Origin: Bacillota bacterium
GTDB lineage: Bacteria > Bacillota > Clostridia > Acetivibrionales > JANLFN01
Assembly: GCA_023397675.1 (NCBI GenBank)
Contig: JAEWTV010000102.1
Coordinates: 1-64,000, forward strand
Direction: 5' to 3'
Length of the DNA stretch: 64,000 nucleotides
The notes under the pieces are model-generated. The model worked only from the letters and a program-made list of their open reading frames with translations. It searched no databases and was not told where the DNA came from. Below are positions 18,001 through 26,595 of this stretch, in pieces (within the stretch, counting starts at the first letter, position 1; the number at the start of each line of letters is the position of its first letter). A program made the translations under genes and the position numbers.

Positions 18001-19671
18001 TTATAAGTAAACATCCGAAAATTCCAGCAAAGCGGTCTGAATCAGATGTTTTTCAGCCAAATCAGGTGTTCGTTCCACGATATCATCGTTTGGAATTAAT
18101 TCGTCAGGTAGTTTTACGGTAAAACAGCTTCCATTTTCAGGGCTGCTTTTTACAACTATGGAACCATTCATTGCTTCAACAAACATTTTAACAAGTGAAA
18201 GACCTATACCTGTTCCTTCAGCCTGCCTGGACAATGAACTGTCCACCTGACCAAACTTTTCAAATATCAATTCAAGTTTATCCTCCGGAATTCCTATTCC
18301 GCTATCTTTTACATCTATGCATATCATACTCTTTTCCAAAAATAATTTTACAGTGATCGTGCCTCCATAAGGTGTAAATTTAATTGCATTTGAAAGAAGA
18401 TTCAGTATTACACGTTCATATTTTTCTTCATCCACACCAATAAAATGTCTGTCTAAAGCTGACAAAAAATAAACATTTAAGCCCTTCTGCTCCGCATATA
18501 TTTGAACTGATTCCGTTATAGCTTTTGTTAAAAAAACAATATCTTTATTTTTACTTTCTAGTTTTATGTGTCCGGCATTAATTCTTGTTATATCGAGGAT
18601 ATTATTAACAAGCCTTTGTTGTCTGTATGTATTCTGGCGAATTATCCTAATAAAATCTATCGCTTTTTCTGAAAGTGACCCTCTGCAAAGGTACTCCATT
18701 GCCTGTATAGCCGAGGTAATTACCGTTAAAGGTGTTTTGAATTCATGGCTAATTAATGCCAAAAATTCATCTTTAATAGTCATTGCATTCTCCAATGCTT
18801 CCTTTTGCTTAACTTCTGCTTGCCTGAGATTTTCTTCAAATTCAATATGGTTGCTTATATCACGTCCGCAGATAGCTCCCATGATAAAATTACCGTTACT
18901 ATCAAAAACAGGGGTTCCACTTATCCCAACATATAGCTTTTTTTTAGGTGTCTTTATAATAATAATATCTTTTACAACCTTATGTTCATTGATAACAATT
19001 TTATGTGGCATCTTCTCAGGAGGTATTTCTTCACGATTAGTTATATAGTAAAATTTGCAATACTTATGAATGTCATTTATATTTTCTGTAACGTTTGCAT
19101 AAAACTTTTGTGCACTTTCATTAAGCATAATTATTCTGCCATCCCTGTCAAATAGTGAAATAGCTTCAGGCATACATTCTATCAGGTTTTTTAACTGATC
19201 CCTTTTATCTGTAATCTCAGTTTTATAAGTTATTTCTGCTGTAATGTCACAAAAGCTTAATACGCCGTGGGTTATTTCCCCCTCATCATTATATATGGGG
19301 CTTCCATTTATACTTAAATAAATGTCCTTTCCATCAACTGAAGCAAATACTGCGTAGTTCCTTACAGTCTGACCGTTTAAAACAGGTATATATACATCTT
19401 TTTCAATAGAAACTTCAATACCTCTGAAATCATAATATCTTATAGGTATTGAAGATGGTTGACCAAGCTTATTATATAATTCCTTGCCGGTATTGTTTAT
19501 GTAGTTCAATCTTTTGCTGGTATCGATTAGAAACAAGCCTTCCGAAATATTATCAATAATTTTTTGAAGCTCTTTCAGTTTTGCTTTACGGGTTTTTCCT
19601 TTTGGAAATAATCCAGGCTTTACAATTTTATCCATATCCGTAAGATAGCAGGCAATGTCCTTGTTTTTCAT
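18001..19671 (-). CDS. Cytoplasmic PAS-domain sensor histidine kinase
   Basis: A 556-residue kinase with no membrane helix. It has two PAS domains (about 35-145 and 158-280, each ending in a PAC-like segment such as GVLSFCDITAEITYK). The HisKA domain follows with phospho-acceptor His309 in EFLALISHEFKTPL. The HATPase domain has the N box in ILNLLSNAIKFTP, G1 in KDSGIGIP and G2 in EGTGIGLSLVKMF. The signal is probably an internal redox or ligand cue bound by a PAS domain. No response regulator is adjacent, so it is an orphan and its partner is unknown. AAGGAG lies eight bases before the ATG. Confidence 0.93.
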   Translation of the reverse strand: MKNKDIACYLTDMDKIVKPGLFPKGKTRKAKLKELQKIIDNISEGLFLIDTSKRLNYINNTGKELYNKLGQPSSIPIRYYDFRGIEVSIEKDVYIPVLNGQTVRNYAVFASVDGKDIYLSINGSPIYNDEGEITHGVLSFCDITAEITYKTEITDKRDQLKNLIECMPEAISLFDRDGRIIMLNESAQKFYANVTENINDIHKYCKFYYITNREEIPPEKMPHKIVINEHKVVKDIIIIKTPKKKLYVGISGTPVFDSNGNFIMGAICGRDISNHIEFEENLRQAEVKQKEALENAMTIKDEFLALISHEFKTPLTVITSAIQAMEYLCRGSLSEKAIDFIRIIRQNTYRQQRLVNNILDITRINAGHIKLESKNKDIVFLTKAITESVQIYAEQKGLNVYFLSALDRHFIGVDEEKYERVILNLLSNAIKFTPYGGTITVKLFLEKSMICIDVKDSGIGIPEDKLELIFEKFGQVDSSLSRQAEGTGIGLSLVKMFVEAMNGSIVVKSSPENGSCFTVKLPDELIPNDDIVERTPDLAEKHLIQTALLEFSDVYL

Positions 19672-19843
19672 GAAAGAAGCTCCTTATTGGTAATGAAAAA
19701 ACTATTAGGAATTGTATAATTTTCATGGTAAGATTTACATAACCATTATATACTGTGTCCAAAAAATTTACCACAGATTATTTAAGAATAAAGGTGGCTT
19801 CGCTAGAGACTTATTTAATTAAAAAAATCATACTTTCCTAGAC

Positions 19844-19873
19844 AATAAAAAAGGTCTGCCTTGGCAGACCTTT
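19844..19873 (-). terminator. Terminator of the PhnB-like gene
   Basis: A perfect stem AAAGGTCTGCC (19850-19860) / GGCAGACCTTT (19863-19873) is followed on the minus strand by TTTTTTATTG. Confidence 0.9.
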
Positions 19874-19899
19874 ATAAAGATATTGATATTAACAATATA

Positions 19900-20295
19900 T
19901 TACTTATCCGAATAATCCAGAGACCATGTAACGTCAAAAGCATCAGTTACGACGGCATGATACGAACCCCAGAAAGTTTTTTGCAGTTCAAAGGTAACTT
20001 TCCCTTTATCTTTTAGCCTTAAATATATTCTGCTTATTTCCTCTTCGCTGTCCATCTGCATTATGAGGCTTATATTGCTGCCTTCAGGTTTAGAACCAAA
20101 TATATCTGTAAAATACATTATGCACTCACTATTTATAATGAATTCCGAATGAATGATTTTTCCTTCATGGCCTTTAAACATTTCCTTTCCATCGGAAGTT
20201 TGAATATTTTCTACTTTTCCACCAAAAACCTGTTTATAAAACTCAAGTGCCTCCCTGCAGTTATCAACGGTAATATTGGGAATAATTTTCTTCAT
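19900..20295 (-). CDS. PhnB-like VOC superfamily protein
   Basis: A 131-residue vicinal-oxygen-chelate fold protein of the PhnB/glyoxalase-like group, with paired beta-alpha-beta-beta-beta units. Visible are IIPNITVDNCREALEFYKQVFGGKVE at the N-terminus and KTFWGSYHAVVTDAFDVTWSLD at the C-terminus, the usual start and end of PhnB proteins. Reactions in this family vary and none can be assigned. AAAGGAG precedes the ATG. It is a single-gene unit with a strong terminator. Confidence 0.85.
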   Translation of the reverse strand: MKKIIPNITVDNCREALEFYKQVFGGKVENIQTSDGKEMFKGHEGKIIHSEFIINSECIMYFTDIFGSKPEGSNISLIMQMDSEEEISRIYLRLKDKGKVTFELQKTFWGSYHAVVTDAFDVTWSLDYSDK

Positions 20296-20386
20296 AGAAA
20301 AACTCCTTTAGTATAACTAAACTATTAAATAATTGAATAGTTCCTTATTACCATTTCCAACTGGTATTTTTTTATACAGCCATACA

Positions 20387-21142
20387 TTAATCAATCAGCT
20401 CTTCCAAGCTTATCTCCGGATTGCGATACTGAGGCATACCCGAGGTCATTTGTCCAATGTTGACTGCTTTGCGAGGGCACCAGTGAAAGCATGCAAAACA
20501 TGTGGTGCAATTCGAACTCCATGCCGGCTTCCCCTCTTCAGTAATACGGATATTTTTATTAGGGCAAACCTTACTGCAGGTTCCGCAGCTGATGCAATCC
20601 TGGTTGGCCCAGAACATATCAGGGGTTATATATACCTGCTCTTCCTTTGGAATATCCTCATATTTCATATTTGTTGCTTCATATGTTCCAAAATTACCAT
20701 TTTTAATATAGTCTGATACCTCAAGTAACCTTTTTCTGGACGCTATCAGTTTTTGTTGTTGCACTTCCGGTGGGTCTATTATTGCATTTCCAGGCATTAC
20801 AACTGTAAAACCTGCAGACAGTTGCTGTCCCTTTTCAGCCAAAAGTTCACTTAAATCAAAAATACATCTGCCTGATACAAAGTTACAGGTTACTACTGTA
20901 AATATGTATGGCTTGGATTTGAAATTCATTCTTTCAACAAACTTTTTGATTATTCCGGTTACAGTTAGATAGTGTACAGGAAATACCAACCCTACCACGT
21001 CTTCTGTAATCTCAATACTCGCGTTATCAATGTAATCCGGAATCGGAAATAAATTTACCTTTTCTCCAATATTTTCGCCAAGCTGCCTTGCAGCTGATAA
21101 AGAATTACCTGTACCTGAAAAATAATAAATTACACTGCTCAT
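20387..21142 (-). CDS. EFR1-type flavodoxin-ferredoxin fusion protein
   Basis: A 251-residue redox protein. The N-terminal flavodoxin-like domain (about 1-150) binds FMN through FSGTGNS near residue 8. A two-[4Fe-4S] ferredoxin domain (about 180-232) follows, with CISCGTCSKVCP and CTTCFACFHWCP. It would pass electrons between low-potential donors and unknown acceptors in the cytosol. It is divergent from an HxlR regulator gene 118 bases away, a class that commonly responds to electrophiles or oxidants and controls the neighbouring reductase, so HxlR control is likely. Partner proteins are unknown. Confidence 0.9.
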   Translation of the reverse strand: MSSVIYYFSGTGNSLSAARQLGENIGEKVNLFPIPDYIDNASIEITEDVVGLVFPVHYLTVTGIIKKFVERMNFKSKPYIFTVVTCNFVSGRCIFDLSELLAEKGQQLSAGFTVVMPGNAIIDPPEVQQQKLIASRKRLLEVSDYIKNGNFGTYEATNMKYEDIPKEEQVYITPDMFWANQDCISCGTCSKVCPNKNIRITEEGKPAWSSNCTTCFACFHWCPRKAVNIGQMTSGMPQYRNPEISLEELID

Positions 21143-21219
21143 AATCTTCTCCTCACTTTTTCTTTACATATCTAATTTGTTGTTATATATTCATTATAAA
21201 TGATATTGTTATTTGGAAA

Positions 21220-21244
21220 AGTATGCACTTTTTTGTGAGATACT
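21220..21244. promoter_or_regulatory. Candidate HxlR operator
   Basis: An imperfect dyad, AGTATGCAC (21220-21228) and GTGAGATACT (21235-21244), lies in the divergent region between the flavodoxin-ferredoxin gene and the HxlR gene, just before the HxlR ribosome site. Dyads of this kind are where HxlR dimers bind in related loci; here it is only a positional inference. Confidence 0.4.
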
Positions 21245-21260
21245 ATATGAAAGGAGAGTA

Positions 21261-21602
21261 ATGTATTCCATGCAGCTATGTGAGGATAAAAATCATGTTT
21301 GTCCAATTGAATATACCTTAAACGTGATAGGTGGAAAGTGGAAACTTTTAATTTTATATCATTTGATGATTGATAAGGTTAAAAGATATGGTGAACTTAA
21401 AAAATCCATTAAAGACATTACGCATAAAATGTTAAGCACCCAGTTAAAGGAGCTTGAAAATGAAGGAATAATAATTCGCAAGGAATATCATCAAATTCCT
21501 CCTAAGGTGGAGTATTCATTAAGTGAAAGAGGAGTTACACTTTTGCCAATATTGGGAATGATGTATGACTGGGGAAAAGATAATATGGAGAAGCAGCAGT
21601 AG
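21261..21602 (+). CDS. HxlR family winged-helix transcriptional regulator
   Basis: A 113-residue MarR-like DNA-binding protein. The core is CPIEYTLNVIGGKWKLLILYHLM, then FGEL-like YGELKKSIKDITHKMLSTQLKELENEGIIIRKEYHQIPPKVEYSLSERG, which covers the recognition helix and wing. The start at 21261 has AAGGAG four bases away; an ATG at 21270 is also possible, while the frame open to 21213 has no ribosome site. The N-terminal Cys residues (LCEDKNHVCP) include the conserved Cys used for thiol redox sensing in several HxlR members. It probably regulates the divergent flavodoxin-ferredoxin gene. Confidence 0.92.
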   Translation: MYSMQLCEDKNHVCPIEYTLNVIGGKWKLLILYHLMIDKVKRYGELKKSIKDITHKMLSTQLKELENEGIIIRKEYHQIPPKVEYSLSERGVTLLPILGMMYDWGKDNMEKQQ

Positions 21603-21712
21603 ATCCTACAATCAATTATGTGCCTCCCAAAGTGGAATATAATTTGTCGGAGTTGGATAATAGTTTAAAGCCATTGCTTAGTTCCATATGCAAATGGGGA
21701 AAATACTATTAG
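21602..21712 (+). pseudogene. C-terminal remnant of a second HxlR regulator
   Basis: Immediately after the intact HxlR gene, in another frame, 36 codons read as VPPKVEYNLSEL followed by a segment ending CKWGKYY and a stop. This matches the wing and C-terminal helix of HxlR proteins (compare IPPKVEYSLSERG and YDWGKDN in the intact neighbour). The DNA-binding helix and any start codon are missing. It is not an exact duplicate, so it is probably the tail of a diverged tandem paralogue left after a deletion that fused the region. Confidence 0.75.
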
Positions 21713-21716
21713 AAAG

Positions 21717-21752
21717 CAAAAAGTGCCATCACGTTGTGATGGTACCTTTTTA
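21717..21752 (+). terminator. Terminator after the HxlR gene and remnant
   Basis: AAAAAGTGCCATCAC pairs with GTGATGGTACCTTTTT with one bulge and a 3-nt loop, ending in five T on the plus strand. Confidence 0.8.
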
Positions 21753-21815
21753 GGGGTAAATTCATACCCTTTCTCCATATAATAGGAATAATTAATGAAA
21801 CTGTTTTCATAAGTT

Positions 21816-22916
21816 TTAACGTACAATCGCTAAATACAGCTCATACAAATATCCACATAGAATTCCACCAGCTACTATAAATCCAAGGTAGAGAGTTATT
21901 ACGCGTCTTTTCATAAATGCCATAATTCCGGCGATAACCCATGCACTTGTTGCTTGCCCTGTAATCATAAAAGCTAGCATTGCCCCGCCGCTTGCACCGC
22001 TATCCATGAGTGAATTAATAAGTGGAATTGCTGCTTCACCGCTAACATATAAAGGTAAACCGATTAACGCTGCCAAAGGTATTGCAAATATATTGTCCGA
22101 ACTAAACAAAGCCATTATTACATTGGTTGGAACAAAAGAATTTATGAGATAACCAAGGGCAATGAATATTGCAAAATTGAGAAGTATTTGTTTAACTCCA
22201 ACTCTATAAAGTTCCTTTGATATTTCCTTTAATTTAAAGCGTTTTATAAATTTATATGCTTTTTTCCCCTCATCTTCTACATAAATGCTAGCTGTTTCAG
22301 AGCAAGCGCATGAATCAGATACGGCAGCAGATTCGGAACAACCGCAGTCAGGAATGGCTTTGGTTACAGGAGTAGAGCAACCACACGGTTCATTGACAGC
22401 CACAGATTCAGAACAGCCACAGTCCTGGTTTTTTTGTTTCTTTTCACCGAAACGGGTCTGATTCTTAAGGAAACCAGTCTTTTTTTCTATGACATGTGTC
22501 AAATATCCCGAACTCAGACCAATAAAGACCGATGCTACAGTTAGAGCAACTGCAAAATTAAGGCCAATAATACCTGTAAGCATAATAAAGCTATCAGGGC
22601 TCATAAGAGGAGATGATGTAAGGAAGGACATAACTGGTCCCCAAGGTAAAGTGGTTGTCAGTAATCCTATTACAACACTCATTGTCCCACATGCACAAAG
22701 TGGCGTAAATGCTCCGAAAACTACACTCGATATTATAGAGACATTTGGTCTTTTGAGTAAAGCGTTCTTAAATTTTTGAGCATCTACATATACTTTCATA
22801 AGTACGGCTGTAAGTATGGCTAACGTAAGCGGAATCCAGTTATGATAAAGGCTTGTAATAACCGCAGTAATTGTTTTGGATAATAAATCCGGTAAACTAT
22901 TAAGTATCTCTTCCAT
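21816..22916 (-). CDS. Permease of the UPF0718/ArsP-like family with Cys-rich loop
   Basis: A membrane permease of about eight helices, 366 residues from the ATG at 22916 (AAGGGTGA five bases upstream; a GTG at 22925 is the alternative). The family includes ArsP-type exporters of organoarsenicals and putative Cu/Zn permeases. Both halves carry family motifs: GAFTPLCACGTMSVVIGLL with a CxC, and GLPLYVSGEAAIPLINSL with the Gly-Glu pair. The central cytosolic loop (about residues 160-215) contains four repeated CGCS/CACS units, a likely soft-metal or metalloid-binding segment. A promoter-like element identical in layout to those of two neighbouring units lies 35 bases upstream. The substrate is inferred to be a thiophilic metal or metalloid. 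Confidence 0.85.
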   Translation of the reverse strand: MEEILNSLPDLLSKTITAVITSLYHNWIPLTLAILTAVLMKVYVDAQKFKNALLKRPNVSIISSVVFGAFTPLCACGTMSVVIGLLTTTLPWGPVMSFLTSSPLMSPDSFIMLTGIIGLNFAVALTVASVFIGLSSGYLTHVIEKKTGFLKNQTRFGEKKQKNQDCGCSESVAVNEPCGCSTPVTKAIPDCGCSESAAVSDSCACSETASIYVEDEGKKAYKFIKRFKLKEISKELYRVGVKQILLNFAIFIALGYLINSFVPTNVIMALFSSDNIFAIPLAALIGLPLYVSGEAAIPLINSLMDSGASGGAMLAFMITGQATSAWVIAGIMAFMKRRVITLYLGFIVAGGILCGYLYELYLAIVR

Positions 22917-22950
22917 TTTATTCACCCTTCAATTTAATTAATTTTTTAAT

Positions 22951-22980
22951 ATAGACGGTATTTTTTTCAAAAGGACTCAA
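22951..22980 (-). promoter_or_regulatory. Candidate ECF (SigZ) promoter of the permease gene
   Basis: On the minus strand TTGAGTCC (22980-22973), 15 bases, then CGTCTAT (22957-22951). The same boxes with the same 15-base spacing occur upstream of the Cys-rich small gene and the GH9 gene. CGTC is a classical ECF -10 core. The assignment to the neighbouring sigma factor is inference. Confidence 0.65.
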
Positions 22981-22995
22981 GTTTTTAATAATAAA

Positions 22996-23019
22996 AATCG
23001 TTTAGAGATCTAAACGATT
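22996..23019. other. Perfect palindrome upstream of the permease promoter
   Basis: AATCGTTTAG and CTAAACGATT (10 bp) flank a 4-nt spacer, with TTTTTATTATT after it on the minus strand. It could be a back-up terminator for the Cys-rich gene or an operator just upstream of the permease promoter at 22951-22980. Its position 16 bases before the -35 box keeps the operator option open. Confidence 0.6.
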
Positions 23020-23051
23020 AGCAAGCTATTATATAAAAAAAGAAAAAATTA

Positions 23052-23097
23052 GCGGCAATTAAACAATTTAATAAAAAAAGATGTTATTAATTGCCGC
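23052..23097 (-). terminator. Terminator of the Cys-rich small gene
   Basis: A perfect 11-bp stem GCGGCAATTAA (23052-23062) / TTAATTGCCGC (23087-23097) with a 24-base loop is followed on the minus strand by TAATTTTTTC. It lies about 80 bases past the stop codon. Confidence 0.7.
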
Positions 23098-23179
23098 AAA
23101 GTTTAAATCAATATTGGCTTAATGAGTAACTTTTTTACAATTAACCATAAAGGCACGCTATTATTTCTTATTCTGAGTA

Positions 23180-23398
23180 CTATTTACCTGTACAAGAGCT
23201 TTGGCAGCCTGTTCCTTCGGACTTTGGCGAATTTTCATTAGAATTTTCAACAGGCCCGCAGCAGGAACTCATACCTGACCCACAACCGGAGCTGCAGCCG
23301 GATGCCCCTTTAGTCTTATCATCCATAGAGCCACAACACTCACATTCATAATCTTCTTTCTCCATAATATTCTGCATTGCTTTTTTAAACTCAAACAT
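23180..23398 (-). CDS. Small Cys-rich protein of unknown function
   Basis: A 72-residue cytosolic protein with nine Cys at positions 19, 21, 22, 35, 39, 46, 47, 65 and 69, in CECC, GCSSGCGSG, SSCCG and CQSSC. It follows a short amphipathic N-terminal segment, MFEFKKAMQNIMEK. AAAGGAGG stands six bases before the ATG, and a candidate ECF promoter lies at 23436-23465. The composition suggests a metal or metalloid chelator or chaperone. The adjacent permease has a loop of CGCS repeats and an identical promoter signature, which supports a joint role. No homologue is recognised by eye, and metal identity is unknown. Confidence 0.72.
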   Translation of the reverse strand: MFEFKKAMQNIMEKEDYECECCGSMDDKTKGASGCSSGCGSGMSSCCGPVENSNENSPKSEGTGCQSSCTGK

Positions 23399-23435
23399 AA
23401 AATAACCTCCTTTAATTTATGTGTTCTTTTATATA

Positions 23436-23465
23436 TAAGACGATACATCTGATAAAAGGACGCAA
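23436..23465 (-). promoter_or_regulatory. Candidate ECF (SigZ) promoter of the Cys-rich gene
   Basis: TTGCGTCC (23465-23458), 15 bases, CGTCTTA (23442-23436) on the minus strand, 37 bases before the start codon. It matches the elements at 22951-22980 and 26596-26625 in both boxes and in spacing. Confidence 0.7.
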
Positions 23466-23489
23466 TTACTTAAAATATAATCTATCCTT

Positions 23490-24842
23490 TTATTTATCAG
23501 GTACAGTTTGGGAACCGGATGTATAGTACATGACAAGTTCGGCTAATTCCTTAGAACCTTCACAGTTTTCTAGTAAGAAGGATTGGGGGTATTCCTTTAT
23601 TTCCTCCCATGGAATTGATTGAAGCTTAGGTCTGACAAGCTTGTCTAAATGGAGTTCATTAAGCAGAGCAAAAATTCTGAATTTTAAAATCTCCCTCAGT
23701 TTATCATCTATCTCATATGAGAATTTTGATTCGAGTAAATTGAATATTTCATTTGCAGTAGTTGGATTGCTCCTACCTTTAGCCTGCCATTTTAGCCTAA
23801 ACTCGTTTGTTAAAGATATCCACCTTGTATCTTCCTTTGGGTAGATCATCCCCATTGCACCCGCATCTTTGTATGACCATATTGTCCAGGATATGCCATA
23901 TTTCTCAAAAAGGTCTATACAGTCTTTGACCAGCTCCATTCCTTCCAACAGTTTGTCTTTCGAAAAGTGCCCACCGGTTTCCCCTACCCAAAGCGGCATA
24001 CCGGTTTTTTCTTTAAGATTTATAAAATACTGTAGTTTTTCTTCCAATTGAACTTTTCTCTCCTGTCGTCCTGTTGACATATAGACATGCTGTCCAGGAT
24101 AGAAGTGGAAAGAAATAGCTTGCTGGTACCCACCCAATTTTTTAAAAACACTGAAATCTTTAGCCCAATCCTCGCCTTCAAGAAAAATGATATGATTGTT
24201 ATCCACATCTCTTATTCGCTGAATAACCCTTTCATAGAAGTCATTAAATGCATCTTTATCGGAAATGAAACATGGCTCATTTAGAATATCGAATCCAGCA
24301 ATTATGTACTCATCTTTGTATTTGTCTGCTATAACTCCCCATAATTTTATGATTCTTTCCCTTAACGATGCATCTTTCCAAAATTCGCTGTCTCCTGAGT
24401 CACCACCACCGTGTGAATCCGGATTTTGCCCTCCTGGGGAGGAATGCATATCCAGGATTGCATAAATTTTATGCTTCCTGCATAGTTCAAGTATGCGGTC
24501 CAAATGTTTGAATCCTTGATGTTTAATAACACCAGGACGTTGGTCGTCTTCAAAATGATTATACCCGAATGGAATTCTGAGAACATTTATTCCAAGGTCT
24601 TTTAAAACAAGAAAATCCTCTTCCGTAATAAAATAATTCAGGTAATCATCAAAAAACATATCAGCATTTTCCTGCCCATAAACTTCTGCGAATGTTTGCC
24701 TGATTCTTTTTTCAGAACCCGGTATTCTTATCATGAAGCTTTCCATGTTCATCCACGAACCTATGGAAAAACCTCTTAGCATAATACGCTCATCATTGAC
24801 TACAAAATCTCCATTACTGGCTTGAATGAATTGTGAGTACAT
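23490..24842 (-). CDS. Cytoplasmic glycoside hydrolase family 5 protein
   Basis: A 450-residue GH5 (clan A barrel) enzyme. The ATG at 24842 (MYSQFIQASNGDFVVNDE) has GGAGG nine bases upstream; the frame is open to 24872. Visible are LRGFSIGSWMNME near the N-terminus, the acid/base Glu in AGFDILNEPCF and the nucleophile Glu in LWVGETGGHF, with the barrel ending near residue 340. A helical tail of about 100 residues, not part of the usual barrel, follows. There is no signal peptide or dockerin, so it is not a cellulosome component and presumably hydrolyses imported oligosaccharides. It lies 53 bases downstream of a GH9 gene, also without export signal; together they form an operon under the candidate SigZ promoter. 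Substrate unassigned. Confidence 0.88.
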   Translation of the reverse strand: MYSQFIQASNGDFVVNDERIMLRGFSIGSWMNMESFMIRIPGSEKRIRQTFAEVYGQENADMFFDDYLNYFITEEDFLVLKDLGINVLRIPFGYNHFEDDQRPGVIKHQGFKHLDRILELCRKHKIYAILDMHSSPGGQNPDSHGGGDSGDSEFWKDASLRERIIKLWGVIADKYKDEYIIAGFDILNEPCFISDKDAFNDFYERVIQRIRDVDNNHIIFLEGEDWAKDFSVFKKLGGYQQAISFHFYPGQHVYMSTGRQERKVQLEEKLQYFINLKEKTGMPLWVGETGGHFSKDKLLEGMELVKDCIDLFEKYGISWTIWSYKDAGAMGMIYPKEDTRWISLTNEFRLKWQAKGRSNPTTANEIFNLLESKFSYEIDDKLREILKFRIFALLNELHLDKLVRPKLQSIPWEEIKEYPQSFLLENCEGSKELAELVMYYTSGSQTVPDK

Positions 24843-24895
24843 AGGTTTAGTCCTCCTTATACAAGTAAACACTTCTCAATAATACCGATATTGAA

Positions 24896-26545
24896 TTACC
24901 TGTCAAAATAGCCCGAAACAAAAACTGCTTGAGTATTCCAGTAGATTGAGTTTTCGTTTGTGGAAAAGCTTGATGCATCATCTATAAAACACCTTGCAGG
25001 CGGCATGCCTTGGAGCAGCAACCGTGCATTTTTATCCTGCAGCGTTTTGTTTGGCCCGCCAGAAACAAGTCCCGGTACCGGTTCTTCAATTCCATCCGCG
25101 AAGGATGTCCTGTGATGGGGGTTTCTAACCGGTTTTGATCCAATCCCTGTAACATAGCACTGATTCAGTGCATTTTTACCCAGCAAATTATGAAGATGAT
25201 ATTGAGAGGCTTGAATATAGCGATCTTCGCCTGTGAAAATACCTGCAGTTATCAAATAAAAAGCCGCGTTCATCAAAATAGAATTACTGCCCCAGATGTA
25301 TGCATCAGGCGGGAGTGATACAAAATATCCATTATTCATGCTCTCGCTTTCGAGTGAGTCTGCCATGGATAGAAATTTGTATTTTATTTCTTGATATATT
25401 GTATAGCTTACTTTATCTATGTCGTTCAGAAGATATGATATATATCCAAAACCGCCTACATCTCTCCACATAAAACCTGGTTCAATGTTGTCATTATTAA
25501 AAGATGAAATAAAGTACTCATGATATTCTCTTTTACCGGTAACATGATATAACTCCGCCGCTGCCCAGTATCTTTCATCTTTGTCGTTAGTATCCCCAAA
25601 CCTTCCAGTATTTACATCCGGGGGATTATAGAATTTAACAATGTCCTTGTTATTTGACAGCCAAACCCAGGCTTTTTCTGCAGCCACAAGGCATTTTTCC
25701 GAAAACTCCTTATCCAAAGGTTTATAAATATCTGAAGAAAGCGCCATAATGGCCGCAAAATCAGCAGTAGCCATAGATGATATTGGGAACAGATAAGAAT
25801 CATAATTGTCATATTCAGGTAAAAAAACCCTCCCCCCCTCATTTAATTCATCAGGAAACAACTTAGAAGTTAGTTTATGGGATACCCCTCCAGTAAACTC
25901 ATCCTGCATTTTTAACAACCATTCAAGTTCATACCTTGCTTCATTTAATATATCAGGCGTGCCGTTTCCGCTCTCAGGAATATTTATTTCGTCCCTGAAT
26001 GCATCCGGAAATAATTTGTAGGCATATAGCAGGAACGCCACAGCGTATGCACCGGATACGGTATATTTTCCGTAGTCGCCTGCATCATGCCAGCCACCGG
26101 TACCGTCCATAGTTTTTCCGGCCTGCTCATATATATATGCGCTCTGAACATGGCAGGCAGAATGTTTCCATAAGCCTGCATGTTTTTCATCCAGTTCTAT
26201 ACCGCAGCGTTGGTAAAACAAAGACTTAAGCATTGAGTTTTTTACATCCTTATAAACATGATTACTTATGCTGAAATAATAAGATCGGCCGAAACCTGGA
26301 ATTAATACATAATATGTTCCATTTTCTTTAACGCTTGTAAAATCGCAATAATACAGAGTATCCCCACTGGCGTCATCAAATTTTCCACCAAAAGCCTCTC
26401 CTGAAAAAACTTGTTTTTCGTTTTTTTTCTCAATGATATCGAAATGCCCGATTTTACCGTTAATTATTGCGACTTTTTTATCACCAGGCCGATAGCCTAC
26501 CTGGTTGATGTGTATGTTTTCATTTATATTTTCCGAATAATTCAT
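24896..26545 (-). CDS. Cytoplasmic glycoside hydrolase family 9 protein (CelD-like N-terminal domain)
   Basis: A 549-residue inverting glycosidase. An immunoglobulin-like CelD_N domain (about 10-95, IHINQVGYRPGDKKVAII) precedes the (alpha/alpha)6 barrel. GGWHDAGDYGKY carries the catalytic-base Asp pair near residue 150, the PHHRTS segment lies near 475, and the acid Glu is in STNENSIYWNTQAVF near 534. There is no signal peptide, carbohydrate-binding module or dockerin, unlike secreted clostridial Cel9 enzymes, so it probably degrades cello- or mixed-linked oligosaccharides in the cytosol. It is followed by GH5 and preceded by an ECF-type promoter element and the sigZ-like gene. Confidence 0.93.
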   Translation of the reverse strand: MNYSENINENIHINQVGYRPGDKKVAIINGKIGHFDIIEKKNEKQVFSGEAFGGKFDDASGDTLYYCDFTSVKENGTYYVLIPGFGRSYYFSISNHVYKDVKNSMLKSLFYQRCGIELDEKHAGLWKHSACHVQSAYIYEQAGKTMDGTGGWHDAGDYGKYTVSGAYAVAFLLYAYKLFPDAFRDEINIPESGNGTPDILNEARYELEWLLKMQDEFTGGVSHKLTSKLFPDELNEGGRVFLPEYDNYDSYLFPISSMATADFAAIMALSSDIYKPLDKEFSEKCLVAAEKAWVWLSNNKDIVKFYNPPDVNTGRFGDTNDKDERYWAAAELYHVTGKREYHEYFISSFNNDNIEPGFMWRDVGGFGYISYLLNDIDKVSYTIYQEIKYKFLSMADSLESESMNNGYFVSLPPDAYIWGSNSILMNAAFYLITAGIFTGEDRYIQASQYHLHNLLGKNALNQCYVTGIGSKPVRNPHHRTSFADGIEEPVPGLVSGGPNKTLQDKNARLLLQGMPPARCFIDDASSFSTNENSIYWNTQAVFVSGYFDR

Positions 26546-26595
26546 TTTTTCACCCCACTCTTAACATAGCTATGTAATTAATATTTGTTTTATAT

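Noticed and set aside
22250..22420. CRISPR-like short repeats in the permease gene
   Set aside because: The repetition is of CGCS codons in a coding sequence with irregular spacing; no direct repeats with uniform spacers exist anywhere in the window.
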